Shown one piece after another: positions 20,901-31,899 of a stretch of 64,000 nucleotides of DNA. The stretch is taken from assembly GCA_023053685.1 (NCBI GenBank), contig JALIGW010000032.1, positions 5,218,343 through 5,282,342 of the forward strand, in the 5' to 3' direction. The first letter of the stretch is position 1. Every line of letters starts with the position of its first letter. Under the pieces are notes generated by a model. It was not told the DNA's origin. It saw only the letters and a list, made by a program, of their open reading frames with translations, and made no database searches. This stretch comes from Diadophis punctatus similis. Taxonomy: Eukaryota; Chordata; Lepidosauria; Squamata; Dipsadidae. The translations under genes and the position numbers were made by a program.

Positions 20901-21081
20901 TAAAGAACCGAGATTTCTGGGCCAGTCCATCCATTCCCAATGGCTCAGATTGAGGAAAATGATGAAAAAGAGCAGAAAGAGTAGATCATCGACCCTGAGT
21001 GAATACTCACATCTAATAGGTCTGCATCCCTCCATCAGTGGGTCAGTTTTACATACAAGCTGCCCAGAGTTGCTTTATTTC
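20901..21081. other. unassigned DNA ending in a LINE-tail-like AGCTGCCCAGAG
   Basis: Unrecognised apart from AAGCTGCCCAGAGTTGC at about 21057, a weak match to the L2-group 3' tail, directly before the AATG repeat. Confidence 0.35.
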
Positions 21082-21151
21082 AATGAATGAATGAATGAAT
21101 GAATGAATGAATGAATGAATGAATGAATGAATGAATGAATGAATGAATGAA
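21082..21151. repeat. (AATG)n microsatellite
   Basis: About 17 units, beginning next to a LINE-tail-like sequence. Confidence 0.95.
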
Positions 21152-21574
21152 TACGATCCCTTACTTTTACAATTTGATGGCATTCTTCCTGCCTTCCTAT
21201 GCTTGTGCGCATGTCTTTTTTCCTCCTAGCCTTGGGATAGTAAAATCTACTCTCTCCGGTCTCATTCTCCCAACCTTATTTAACGCCGAGTCCTGAGGTT
21301 TCACTTACATTTTGCTGCCAGAGCTGGAACTTCAGCCCAAACCAATATAGGAAGGAAAATAAAAGGCTGTTCCAGGGAGAGGGAAGGTAATCTGGAGGAA
21401 GTCCAATGCTTCAGGCTCAGCCTCGCACTGCTGGTAAGAAATGAGGGTGTTAGTGTGCAAAGGGAGATCTGAGAGTGATAGCACCTTTTTTGAACTAGCA
21501 CGGTTTATGAAGCCATCCGTCTGAATTTTGGTGATCAGAGACTAACAAGGTTCTTCTACAATGCCTGTACTCTC
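21152..21574. other. unassigned DNA
   Basis: Nothing recognised. Confidence 0.35.
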
Positions 21575-21579
21575 ATTTT

Positions 21580-22240
<661 letters not shown>

Positions 22241-22960
22241 AGCTGCCCTTTTGGAAGATTTCTAAGACCTCTCCCAGAGTTTACCTGTCTTACCTGCAAC
22301 CTGTGGTGGGCGTGGAACATGCTGGGCTTGTTTTTGAGCCTTTGGGCTCCCAAGCCATTGCTTGAGTTGGTCGGTCTTGATTTATAGAACAAGAAATCAT
22401 TCAGAATGGAAAATGCCACATCAAAAACTAAACGAATATCAGCTCCCCATGGCAAACCTCAAGGAACAACTAAAACAGACCTTCGTACCAGAGCCTATAG
22501 AAAGCCTAACACTCCCACCCAGACTATTTCCCAGAGATAAGCAGGAAAAAGGAAAACCAAACTGCAAGCCAAGTGGCAGCCCTGGATTCCTCTTACAGGG
22601 CTGCCGCAGTGGGAACGGGAGAGTAGAGAAGGGAGTAAATCATAACAATATTCTTTCACATGAGATCAAGGTCAGGCTGCTGGCATCTGGAAGGGAGTGA
22701 CCGGAGTTTGGCAGCAGCTGAGACAGGGGAATGATTGACCCATGTGATGGGAATGTCACTGGACAGGGCAGGGTGAGAGTTTTAGAGTGGGTGGGGAAAA
22801 CGCGGGATTTCATATTCGGGTTTCCCCCAGATGTGCCAATAGGACTTCTCAAATAAAATCTTACTTTGATGGACTTGGTCTCAGAGTTCTGAATTACTCT
22901 GAGGAGTTTGTTGGAAAGCTGACACCAAGCTTCTCTGACACAGACCTTGTCTATATATAT
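22241..22960. other. unassigned DNA
   Basis: No gene or repeat recognised. Confidence 0.35.
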
Positions 22961-22964
22961 ACAG

Positions 22965-23395
22965 ACATAAGGGGACTGGAAAATAAAACATAGGAAGAGC
23001 GGTTGCAGGAACCAAGCTTGGCCAGTCTAGCGAAGAGAAGGACCAGGGGTGACATGATAGCAGTGTTCCAATACTTGAGGGGATGCCACAGAGAGGAGGG
23101 GGTCAGGCTGTTCTCTATGGCACCAGAAAGCCAGACAAGGAATAACGGACGGAAGCTGAGCAAGGAGAGATTCAACCTGGAAGTGAGGAGAAACTTTCTG
23201 ACGGTGAGAGCGATCAACCAGTGGAACAGCTTGCCAGCGGAGGTTGTGAGAGCCCCAACACTTGCGACCTTCAAGGGGAGACTGGACTGCCATCTGTCTC
23301 AAATGGTGTAGGAACTCCTGCTTGAGCAGGGGGTTGGACTAGATGACCTACAAGGTCCCTTCCAACTCTAACAATAATCTAATCTAATCTAGTCC
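22965..23395 (+). mobile_element. CR1 LINE 3' end
   Basis: The plus strand encodes [59 protein letters not shown] and CHLSQMV before the stop at 23309, then the usual 3' end and a TCTAATCTAATC tail. 102 codons are open. Confidence 0.85.
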
Positions 23396-23545
23396 TCGGC
23401 TTAGAACAGTTTATTTCATGGCCGTTCCAAGTTACAACAGCACTGGAAAAAGTGACTTATGATCTTTTTCACACTTACAACCGTTGCAGCACCCCCAGCG
23501 TCATGTGATCAGAATTTCGACACTTGGCAACTGGCTCGTATTTAT
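23394..23545. mobile_element. fragment of the TA-target inverted-repeat family
   Basis: Contains the AACAGTTTATTTC, CACTGGAAAAAGTGACTTA and CTTGGCAACTGGCTC blocks shared with 54079-54459. Confidence 0.6.
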
Positions 23546-24400
23546 GTCTTAAGGAGGTCCATCCGGTGGGACTGTCACGATGTGAATATTGCCAGTTGAG
23601 CATCTCTACTATTTCTAGGTTTACTGTATTTTCTAATCAAGCAGACATGTGACATGTTTTACTGCGCATGTGTGCATTCCAGGAGTCTCCTTCTTCCTTC
23701 TTCTTCTATGAGCCTCGCCCAAGGCAGATGTGATTTCTTAGATGAGACAATGTAGCTTAATAACATTTATATTCTTTTGTTACTTTTGTACTAAAATAAA
23801 TATTTTGTTAATTAGAATTGAATCTCGGTTTTATTTTCTAAGTAAGAATGACTTCAAGGAAGCAAGATCCTATATCACCTCTTTGATAGGAATAATTTCC
23901 TATCCGTCAGGGACCAAGAAGAAGGGCCTTCTCTGTGGTGGCTCCCTCCCTATTATTTGAAAGGCTGAATGTTCTCAGTTATGTCCACCTGATCCACAGA
24001 AGTGGGGAGGCTGGGCATGTCAAGAGTCTCCTCTCCGAAGGAGGTCCATCTAGTGGAACCAAGGAGAAGGGCCTTCTCTGTGGTGGCTCCCACCGTTTTG
24101 TGAAGGCCCATCATTTCCCAGTCATCTCTATCTGACTTACCAGAGCAGGGAGCCAGGGTATGCTATGGCTCCCCTCTCCTAAGGAGGCCCATCTGGTGGG
24201 ACCAAGGAGAAGGGCCTTCTCCGTGGTGGCTCCCTCCTTGTAATTTGAAGGACCATCATTTCCTAGTCCTCTCTACCTGACCCAACAGAGCATAGAGATA
24301 GGGGATGTTAAGGGTCCCCTCTCTTAAAGAGCTCTGTCAGGTGGGACCAAGAAGGAGGGCCTTCTTGTTGGTGACCTCTGCTGTCCAAGGAATTTGGATA
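23546..24400 (+). repeat. L2-derived tandem repeat, about 140-bp unit, interrupted by an LTR
   Basis: A unit around ACCAAGGAGAAGGGCCTTCT and GTGGTGGCTCCC occurs at about 23915, 24056, 24198 and 24343. Between these lie TACCTGA, CAGAGCAGGGAGG and AAGGAGGTCCATCTGGTGGG. The same words occur once in an L2-group ORF2 C-terminus (the ...FSVVAP... region; compare 27710-27780). So a segment of a LINE has been tandemly amplified. The LTR at 23573-23909 entered the first unit. Confidence 0.65.
23573..23909 (+). mobile_element. solo LTR, family B
   Basis: 337 bp, TGTCACGATGTG ... TATCCGTCA, flanked by a perfect GGGAC duplication (23568-23572 and 23910-23914). The AAATAAATATTTTGTTAATTAG block can supply a polyadenylation signal. 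Its sister at 43994-44320 shares both ends and ACATGTG/GCGCATGTGTGCATTCC phrases. TG...CA ends and 5-bp duplications fit an LTR retrotransposon; no internal genes remain. Confidence 0.8.
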
Positions 24401-24940
24401 TTTGCACCAAAGCCGCCTGACCTTGGGGTGCAGCAGAAAAGGAGAGCTTGGTTGTGGCTGAGCAATACCTGTGTAGCAGGTGGGTCTTCTCTACTGCAGA
24501 ACTTCTCTTGGATGAAGAAAGCTCAGGTGGAAGACACTCAATCAAACTCCTTTGTGATTCCAGTTGTGTAGCTCTTGCCTCTGGGTAGAGCTTGCCCTCA
24601 ACTTTCTTCTCATGCGCTTTCCATAATCCCTGCAGTTCCTCTAAAGGAAGAGTGCCCAGGTGAATGCTATTTTTGGCCTGTAATCACCCCAAAAGGGTTT
24701 TTTTTAAAGCTAAAGGAAAAGAAGGTGATAGGAAGGACAGCAGAAAGAATGGAGAGACACCCGCTTGGTTTCTGCACATTGTTGTCTGTAGTTTGAGTTT
24801 AAATGATGTCAGCTGCTCAGAGTCACCCCAGTAAGATGGGTGGTCATATAAATCGAACCACAGACAGATGAACAAGGCAGACAGACAGAGACATCATAGT
24901 TCTATTTAGGCACAGGCTAAAATACTCCTCCTCCTCCAAC
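24401..24940. other. unassigned DNA with an L2-like tail
   Basis: 24810-24880 resembles an L2-group 3' end (GCTCAGAGTCACCCC, GGTGGTCATATAAATC). The rest is unrecognised. Confidence 0.35.
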
Positions 24941-25316
24941 CCCACTCCTTTCTAGCACTGATGATGTTACCTAGTTGGGTAATAAAACATCTACAAGAAA
25001 ATAACCAGGCTCAGAGAGCACCAAGGACTCCACAGTCCTCCTCCTCCTCCTCCTCCTCCTCCTCCTCCTCCTCCTCCTCCTATATCTCCTCTTCTTCACC
25101 TTTCTCCTCCTCCTCCTCCTCCTTCTATATCTCCTCTTCTTCACCTTTCTCCTCCTCCTCTATTCCTCCTCCTCTTCCTTCTCCTCCTCCTCTATACTTC
25201 CTCCTCTTCCCCTTTCTCTCTTCCCCCTCCTCCTCTTCCTCCTCTTCTTCCTCCTCCTCCTCTATATCACCTCCTCCTCTTCCTCCTCCTTTTCTTCCTC
25301 CTCCTCTCTACCACCT

Positions 25317-25347
<31 letters not shown>

Positions 25348-25460
25348 TCTACCTCCTCCTCCTCTACTTTCTAGCACTGATGACGTTTCCTAGTTGGGTA
25401 ATAAAACATCTACAAGGAAACAGAGCCAGAGACCAACAAGGACCACACAATTCAAGCCTG
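24935..25460 (+). repeat. hammerhead-like pair flanking a TCC tract (cassette C)
   Basis: Family-2 cores at 24958-24987 and 25377-25406, both with CTGATGA or CTGATGAC and a stem II closed by loop TAGTTG. In both, GAAA is changed to TAAA/AAAA, so catalysis should be lost. Between them is a 340-bp TCC-rich tract (25037-25370), itself containing a repeated TATATCTCCTCTTCTTCACC phrase. Each core is preceded by TTTCTAGCA and followed by CTACAAG and a CAGAG... phrase. Confidence 0.7.
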
Positions 25461-25639
25461 AGCTAAAAATAATCTCTTCTATTGGTGTCTGTCTGTCTGT
25501 CTATCTATCTATCTCTCTATCATCTAAATACTAGACCAACAATCAAGCAGTAAACAATACCAATCAAGAAATCACCAAGAACACTCCTATCGACATTACA
25601 GAGCGAGCTGCTAGTATAAAAACAGAGAGCAAACCCCGC

Positions 25640-25730
25640 TCCCTTCTAGCACAGATGATGTTCTCTAGTTGGGTAATGAAACATCTGCAAGAAAACAACC
25701 CAAGTTCAGAGAGCACCAAGGATCCACACA
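25640..25730 (+). ncRNA. hammerhead-like motif, family 2, near-complete
   Basis: Core 25652-25681: CAGATGA (one change from CTGATGA), stem II partly paired around loop TAGTTG, intact GAAA, then CATC (from CGTC by deamination) and TGC. Stem I is complete: TTCTAGCA upstream against TGC-A-AGAA downstream. The CAAGTTCAGAGAGCACCAAG phrase follows, but no TCC tract. It lies 240 bp beyond cassette C, as if a third unit. Confidence 0.5.
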
Positions 25731-26396
25731 GGCTAAACGTGGTCATGTTAGGTGGCCAAGTTGTGTGAACCCTACTTCATGATTCAGTGTTTTGTGTGAG
25801 TGCAGACAATTAGGTGACAGCTGAGGTGCGTTGGGAGTACTCACAGTTCTCCCAAGGAGGAGAAACGGAGGAAGGAGCATCTTCAAGAAGCCCCGGAACA
25901 AGGGAGACTGGATAGACAACAAAATTTCCTTTTAATGCCTGCCGATTAGTGTACATTTAAAGTGACAATAAAGTTATTCTAAGTAAGTCTAAGTCTAGAC
26001 CTTCAAAGATAAAGCGAAAAACAGATGCCATCAGAGCCATAAAAATACCATGCGTATCACGCACATGGCCACCAGCCTGAGTCGCGAGTACGTATTTCAG
26101 GCATGCTGGATTTTATACGTTTTATATGTTAATGATCCTCTCCTGTAGGATGACATAAAATAACACGCCTCATTTAAGCTCGAGGTTGTGAGGCTCACGT
26201 GGCAAAACCTTTTGCATAACAGGTAGGATTGGAAGACGAGGGAGGGAAGGTTGCTGGAGACCAGGATGTTTCCTTATGCGTCCCTTATCCCTCATGTTTT
26301 ATCGCTGACATAAAAGCCAGGCGCGCACACCTACTTATTCCACCATAACGTCCTGATAGGGGAATGGCCCAGCCATCTTGTCTTTCTGCAAATGTC
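25731..26396. other. low-copy DNA, possibly conserved non-coding
   Basis: No gene. 26030-26225 is unlike any repeat in the window and has mixed AT/CG composition with TTAATGATCC and TTTAAGCTCGAGG-type words. I flag it only as a candidate for alignment. Confidence 0.3.
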
Positions 26397-26404
26397 CTTA
26401 TCAC

Positions 26405-26939
26405 AGTGATGGCTAACCTTTTTCTTGTCATGTGCCGAAAGCGTGCACATGTGCCAGCACCCATAATGCAATGCTCGTGTGACACCCCACGTGCGTCCCG
26501 CCGCCCGCGAATGCCGCGTGATACCCCTGTCCCTATGCATGCGTGTGAGACCCCCCGTGCTCCCTCCATGCATGCCTTTGTGACCCCCTGTGCTCCCCCC
26601 ACTCCCCTGCACATTACCCCCCACCCTTCCCCCACACATGCGCATGCAGCCCCCTCACCCCATTTTGGGCCTAGCAGACCTCCCTGCAGCCTCCTGGGGC
26701 CAAAAATGGGCCATGGGTGGGCACCGCTCCCTCCACGCTCCCCCCACCCCCACACATGCATGCACATCTCCCACATGCGCCCCACACTCCGCGCATGCTT
26801 GGCAGATACCCAAAAATCAGCTGGTCGGCGGGAGGTGCACGCATGCACAGTGGAGCTGAGCTGGGTGACGGCTCACATGCCTGCAGAGAGGGCTCTGCGT
26901 GACACCTGTGGCACATGTGCCATAGGTTCGCCATCATGG
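26405..26939. mobile_element. hAT non-autonomous element, 535 bp
   Basis: Left end CAGTGATGGCTAACC, right end GGTTCGCCATCATGG, with a perfect 8-bp duplication CCTTATCA (26397-26404 and 26940-26947). The GC-rich interior has CA-rich and GCATGC words. The 273-codon plus frame through it has Pro/His-rich composition, crosses the element's right end, and has no transposase motif, so it is not called a gene. Same terminal family as 55284 and 56641. Confidence 0.88.
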
Positions 26940-27030
26940 CCTTATCACACGCCAAACCACAGCTCTTTCGTTCCTGCCAAACTTTTTTTGTACTGGGGGT
27001 TGCCAGAATTCCTGGCTGTGTTGCTTAGAC

Positions 27031-27166
27031 CAGTGTTTCCCAACCTTGGCAACTTGAAGATGTCTGGACTTCAACTCCCAGAATTCCCCAGCCAGCGAAT
27101 GCTGGCTGGGGAACTCTGGGAGTTGAAGTCCAGACATCTTCAAGTTGCCAAGGTTGGGAAACACTG
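27031..27166. mobile_element. 136-bp palindromic hAT MITE
   Basis: Almost a perfect palindrome: CAGTGTTTCCCAACC ... GGTTGGGAAACACTG, with GGACTTCAACTCCCAGAATT mirrored across a short centre. Flanked by an exact 8-bp duplication GCTTAGAC (27023-27030 and 27167-27174). It forms one long hairpin. Partial relatives lie at 33045-33110, 59500-59636 and 61243-61310. Confidence 0.92.
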
Positions 27167-27584
27167 GCTTAGACCACCCCCCTAAGCTGCCAAGGGGCTT
27201 CAGCTCAGGATGAGGAGCTGGTGAAAACCAAAACAAGCTTCTAGATTTGTAGAGTCCAAATTTGGGGTTTATCAGCATGAAGCCTCCTAATCCCAGATTC
27301 GGGGTTTACCAGCGTGAGGCGTCCTAATCCCATATTAGCACAACGGAATCTCTCTGTTGACACATTTGTCCACTGACCAAACAAATGAGCATGTGGTGGC
27401 TTTGTGTGATGGTTCACAGAAGTGACTGGGATGTTGCACATCACAAATGACCGGATCCTATTTAAATCCAGTCTAGCATTAGATTATCTGGCCTTAATCC
27501 TTTTCTGCGGACGGATTTCCCAACATCTGCTAACAGGTTTGGAAAGACCGGCTGCATTCATATGATGCCTTTAAATCTAGATTT
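27167..27584. other. unassigned DNA
   Basis: Contains a short local duplication (AATTTGGGGTTTATCAGC and ATTCGGGGTTTACCAGC, 27257-27317). Otherwise unrecognised. Confidence 0.35.
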
Positions 27585-27895
27585 GCACATGAGTCACTTC
27601 TCTTGAGGGAGCTGCACTGGCTGCTGATTTGCTTCCGGGTCCAATTCAAGGTTCTGGTTGACACCTTCAAAGCCCTCCATGGGCTGGGGCCAGGTTATTC
27701 GAAGGACGATCTCAGTTACATCTACCTGATCCCCTCAGAGCAGGGAGGCTGGACATGTTATGGGTCCTCCTGTCTCTTAATGAGGTTGGATTGTTGTCAC
27801 AACGGGGTTAAGGGGTCATTGTTTTGTTTTGGGGGTTTTATTTCTGTAAGCTGCCCAAAATCACTGTGAGTTGGACAGATATTTTTTTTTAATAA
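27585..27895 (+). pseudogene. L2-group LINE 3' end
   Basis: Encodes LRELHWLLI then VQFKVLVDTFKALHGLGPGY, matching the C-terminal block at 16700-16780, then a degraded tail. The 3' UTR carries AAGCTGCCCAAAATCAC and ends in AATAAATAGATTG, running directly into the GATA array. Confidence 0.8.
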
Positions 27896-27924
27896 ATAGA
27901 TTGTGTAGATTGATAGAGATAGCT

Positions 27925-27992
<68 letters not shown>

Positions 27993-28043
27993 CACACACA
28001 TACATAGATTGATATAGATAGATGGATGGATGGATGGATGGAT

Positions 28044-28093
<50 letters not shown>

Positions 28094-28109
28094 GGACATA
28101 GAGATAGCT

Positions 28110-28164
<55 letters not shown>

Positions 28165-28180
28165 GGACATAGAGATAGCT

Positions 28181-28243
<63 letters not shown>

Positions 28244-28632
28244 GGACATAGAGATAGATGATAGATAGATGATAGATAAATAGATAAATAGATAGATAGA
28301 TATAGATAGATAGATAGATGGATAGATGGATAGATAGATAGATAAAGATATAGAGATAGATGATAGATAGATGATAGATAAATAGATAAATAGATAGATA
28401 GATATAGATAGATAGATAGATGGATAGATGGATAGATAGATAGATAAAGATATAGAGATAGATGATAGATAGATGATAGATGATAGATAGATAGATATGG
28501 ATAGATGATAGAGAGATTGAGTGATAGATAGATATAAGATGATAGATAGACAGATATGGATGGATAGATAGATAGATAGATAGATAGATAGAGATAGATA
28601 GATAGATAGATAGAGATAGATGATAGATAGAT

Positions 28633-28716
<84 letters not shown>

Positions 28717-28763
28717 CACACACATACATAGATTGATATAGATAGATGGATGGATGGATGGAT

Positions 28764-28829
<66 letters not shown>

Positions 28830-28870
28830 GATAGATAGACATAGAGATAGATGATAGATATAGATAGATT

Positions 28871-28919
<49 letters not shown>

Positions 28920-28990
28920 GATGATAGATGATAAAGATATATAGATATGATAGATATGCTAGAAAGATGAGATAGATAGATAAAGATAGA
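27896..28990. repeat. GATA (Bkm-type) array, 1.1 kb
   Basis: Mostly GATA units with GGAT, GACA and AAGATATAGAGATAG variants. It has higher-order order: a CACACACATACATAGATTG phrase occurs at about 27992 and 28716. A TGGACATAGAGATAG phrase occurs at about 28093, 28165 and 28243. A 90-bp block with AAATAGATAAATAG occurs twice (28250-28430). GATA-rich Bkm DNA was first described in snakes and is enriched on some W chromosomes. Ser-Ile-Tyr-Leu frames are artefacts. Confidence 0.97.
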
Positions 28991-29875
28991 GAGACAGAAA
29001 GACAGAAGATGATAGGTCTGGTGATCAAATTCACCTCTGTTCTGGATTTGCACAATACACTTTGCTATAAATTAACCAAAGAGGCTGGATTTAGCCCATA
29101 CTTAAAGTAGCCCCCCTCCCTCCCTCCCAACGTTAGCATTAACCCAGCTTCTAATGTTGTGTGTACTGACTCCTGTGTTGTTAAAACCCCCGGAGAACTT
29201 CCACCTGCCCATTTCATCGGGGCAAGCCCTTGAGGGTTGGGGTGGGCCAAGCGCACACAGCTTTCCCTTCGTTCCCGCGCTGAGCGTCTTCGCCTCTGCT
29301 TTCGGGCCTGTGAGATTTGAAGGGATTTGTTTGTCTCCGTTTTGCTTGTTTCCCTTCCGATGACATTTTGAGCAAGGAAAAAAAGCTAGGGAAGGAGCGG
29401 AAGGCAGAGCAAAGCACACCGCTCTGCCGCAGAGTGACAGTCCCACATCTGATCCGCCCAGCCTCTGCGAACATCAAGCCGAGATGAATCGGTGTTGAAC
29501 TTTTCTCTTATCTACTCTTCTTCGCATCCCTGGCTGGCGAGACGTGAGGAGAGCAGCGAATTCTGCTAGGCCCGATTGAAGCCGTGCACTCTGTAGTCTG
29601 TTTTGGTTCCTGGGAGAGCTGCCAAGCTCTTTGGTCTCAAAATGTGGCTCCCTGCCTTGTAGGAATTCATTCTTCTTTCCCCCCAAGTGCAAAATGGGTC
29701 GAAAAAAGGAATGTTTATTTATTCTTCCACTCTGTTGATTTATTTTCCCTGTTTCCAAACTGCCCGTCTCTCTTAGAGAGGGATCCTGTACAATAAAATG
29801 TTGACATATAAAAATAGTAGATATAAAAGTGAAACATTTTGAAGGAGGCAAGGATGATTAAATAGTGTTGAAATT
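28991..29875. other. low-copy DNA
   Basis: No gene recognised. Overlapping frames of 60-125 codons on both strands (29100-29850) lack domains. A real exon cannot be excluded without homology search. Confidence 0.35.
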
Positions 29876-30930
29876 GGTTAAGAGGCGAAAGGAGGACTCG
29901 CCAGCCCCATAGCTGTATGGTCCTCTGGGCTCCCCACTCAAGGCCATAGAGTCATGTTTTCACTCTGGGGGAGAATATTCCACAGGGTGGGGGCAACGGC
30001 AGAGAAGGCTCTCTTCCTGGACTCCCCAGTCGGATGTCTTTAACTAATGGGGTTTGCAACATGCCTTCCCTGCCAAAGCAGGTTGGATGGGTTGATGTAA
30101 GGGGGCAAACACTGTCCCATTGGTAGGCTGGCCCTGTGTTGTGTAAAGGTCACAATCCACACCTTGAATTGGAACCAGAAGCAAACTGGCACCCAATCCA
30201 GTTCGTGGATCAAAGGTGTTACATCAACTCTTCTTTGGGTGCCCAAGATTGCCCGTGTGTGCTGAACCAGCTCCCCAAACACGATCAAACTTCTGAAGCT
30301 AACTCAAAGCTTCCTTTAATTAGGAGCCCCAGCAGCCCCGGCAAAAAGTTTCTCTCACCTCAGGCTAACAAGTCCGTCTGTCCAGAAGATGAATAGTTGT
30401 CTGCCACATCTATTCATCTCCTCCCCCTGCCTTTTATCCCCAGAGCTAGGATGGGGCTTCGCTAGCAGTGGTGGCTCTTCCTTCCCATGGACCGGCCCAT
30501 AGATTTCCACTGCTCTCCTCTCCTCTGCCTTCTGTGCATCTGTGCATCAGGTACTGGACCCAGCTATTCCTCCTCTTCCTCATCAGCCACTTCCAAACCT
30601 GGGGGCTGTTGACTCTCCATCTGAGGGCTGACGGGACAGCCCAGACTCCGCCTCTGTCTCTCTCTCTGCCAGCTCCACTCCCTCTTCCCCCTCGGAGCTC
30701 TCAGGTTGCCTTGATGCTGACCCTAACTCCCCCTCCTCCTCCTCTTCTGATTTGGCTGCTGGAGGGGCCGGCGGCTGACGGGCCACAACACCGTGTGGTT
30801 GCATTCTGCACTGGCTGAAACTTCTGAAGACTTCTCAAGGGTAGCCCCACATAGAGCTCATTGCAATAGTCTAGACTGGAGATGACCAGAGCTTGAATGG
30901 CTGAGCCGAGGTATCATTTATCAGCACAAT
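29876..30930. repeat. dispersed repeat of unknown class, split by an LTR
   Basis: 29876-30257 and 30796-30930 look like one repeat interrupted by the LTR between them. It has phrases such as GAGAATATTCCACAGGGTGG and CTCAAGGGTAGCCCC, with TCATTGCAATAGTCTAGAC and GATGACCAGAGC. A second partial copy of its right part lies at 31728-31890. It resembles 3' non-coding parts of reptile LINEs, but I cannot name the family. Confidence 0.5.
30258..30790 (-). mobile_element. solo LTR, family C
   Basis: 533 bp. On the minus strand it begins TGTTGTGGCCCGTCAGC and ends GGTTCAGCACA, i.e. TG...CA. It is flanked by a perfect 5-bp duplication CCGTG (30253-30257 and 30791-30795). An ATAAAAGGC box (minus, near 30435) could be the promoter. 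The U3 region contains a Glu/Ser-rich open stretch (ESSEGEEGVELAERE), probably because a coding tail of the retroelement once overlapped the LTR. A U3 fragment of the same family lies at 50250-50533. Confidence 0.75.
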
Positions 30931-30934
30931 TGCC

Positions 30935-31727
30935 AATTGTCTATGAAGATTCTCCATCATCCACATCATGGTTGTCCCAAAGGTACCCCCCCCAAAAGGC
31001 AACTGGACTTTCTTGGTATTTTCTCTGAAAATCTTTCGCTTCTCATCCAAGAAGCTTCTTGAGTTCAGTTCATTCTGGTTGCTTTCCATGGTGCTGAAAT
31101 CCATCTCTGTCTCTTCTGGTGGAAGTCTGTGGAGATTCTCAGTCCTCCAGGTCATGGTTGCCCCAAAGGTGCTTTTTCAGGAGGCAACTGGACTTTCTTG
31201 TTTTTTTTTCCTTTTGAAGACGTTTCGCTTCTCATCCAAGAAGCTTCTTCAGCTCTGACTGGATGGTGGAGAATGGAAGGATTTATACCCCTTGCAGACA
31301 GCTGGTCATTTGCATCCTTTTTGAGAGTCCTTGAAGCCACTTGAAGGTTTGTCTGTGTCCTCAGGGTCACCTGAGTGGTGCAAATGGTTCCTGTAGTCAG
31401 CAATTTTTTCCTCTGGAAATCTGTTCCTCCTCCCACACCATTCCAAGGGTGTTCATCCCAAATTGCATAGCTAAAAGTCTGTAGAGATTCTTTGTCATCC
31501 AGGTCAGGGTTGTCCCAAAGGTGCCAACCTTTTCAGGAGACAACTGGACTTTCTTGTTTTTTCTTTTGAAGACTTTTCACTTCTCATCCAAGAAGCTTCT
31601 TCAGCTCTGACCGGATGGTGGGGAATGGAAGGATTGATACTCCTTGCAGACAGCTGGTCATTTGCATCCTTTTAGAGGGTCATTGAGGCCACTTGGAGGT
31701 TTATCTGTGTGTCCTCAGGGTGTCCAC
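30935..31727 (-). repeat. three tandem PLE terminal-repeat units
   Basis: Three head-to-tail units on the minus strand (about 31727-31490, 31490-31113 and 31110-30935). Each starts near GTTGCCCCAAAGGTGC or its variants and holds one family-1 hammerhead core. The middle unit is complete (about 375 bp): hammerhead, then CCATCCAGTCAGAG-side sequence, TTATAC..., CAGACAGCTGGTCATTTGC and TGTGTCCTCAGGGTCACC blocks. Tandem terminal repeats are characteristic of PLEs. No reverse transcriptase or GIY-YIG sequence is present. Confidence 0.7.
31223..31252 (-). ncRNA. hammerhead-like core, family 1, intact
   Basis: Minus strand 31252-31223: CTGAAGA, stem II with 6-bp arms GCTTCT/AGAAGC and loop TGGATG, then GAAA followed by CGTC. 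All invariant core bases are present. Stem III is limited to the self-complementary ACGT, so cleavage would need dimer formation or a flanking partner. TTC against GAG gives a short stem I. Neighbouring units at 31604-31575 and 31063-31034 carry one or two core changes. Confidence 0.6.
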
Positions 31728-31899
31728 TTTCTGCAACGGCTGAAGCTTCTGGAGACTTCTCAAGGGTAGCCCCTTGTAGAGCTCATTGCAAGAGTCTAGA
31801 CAGGAGATGACCAGAGCGTGAAAAGCTGAGCCCAGATATCCTTTATCAGCGCGATTGCTGGTTGCTGAAATTCCCCTCCATCTTTTTTGATTCCAAGTT

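Noticed and set aside
26364..27185. 273-codon plus-strand open frame as a host gene
   Set aside because: It spans a hAT element with exact target duplications and a palindromic MITE, has Pro/His-biased composition, and shows no domain.
27797..29055. 388-418 codon minus-strand frames
   Set aside because: They are GATA repeats read as Ser-Ile-Tyr-Leu; not protein coding.
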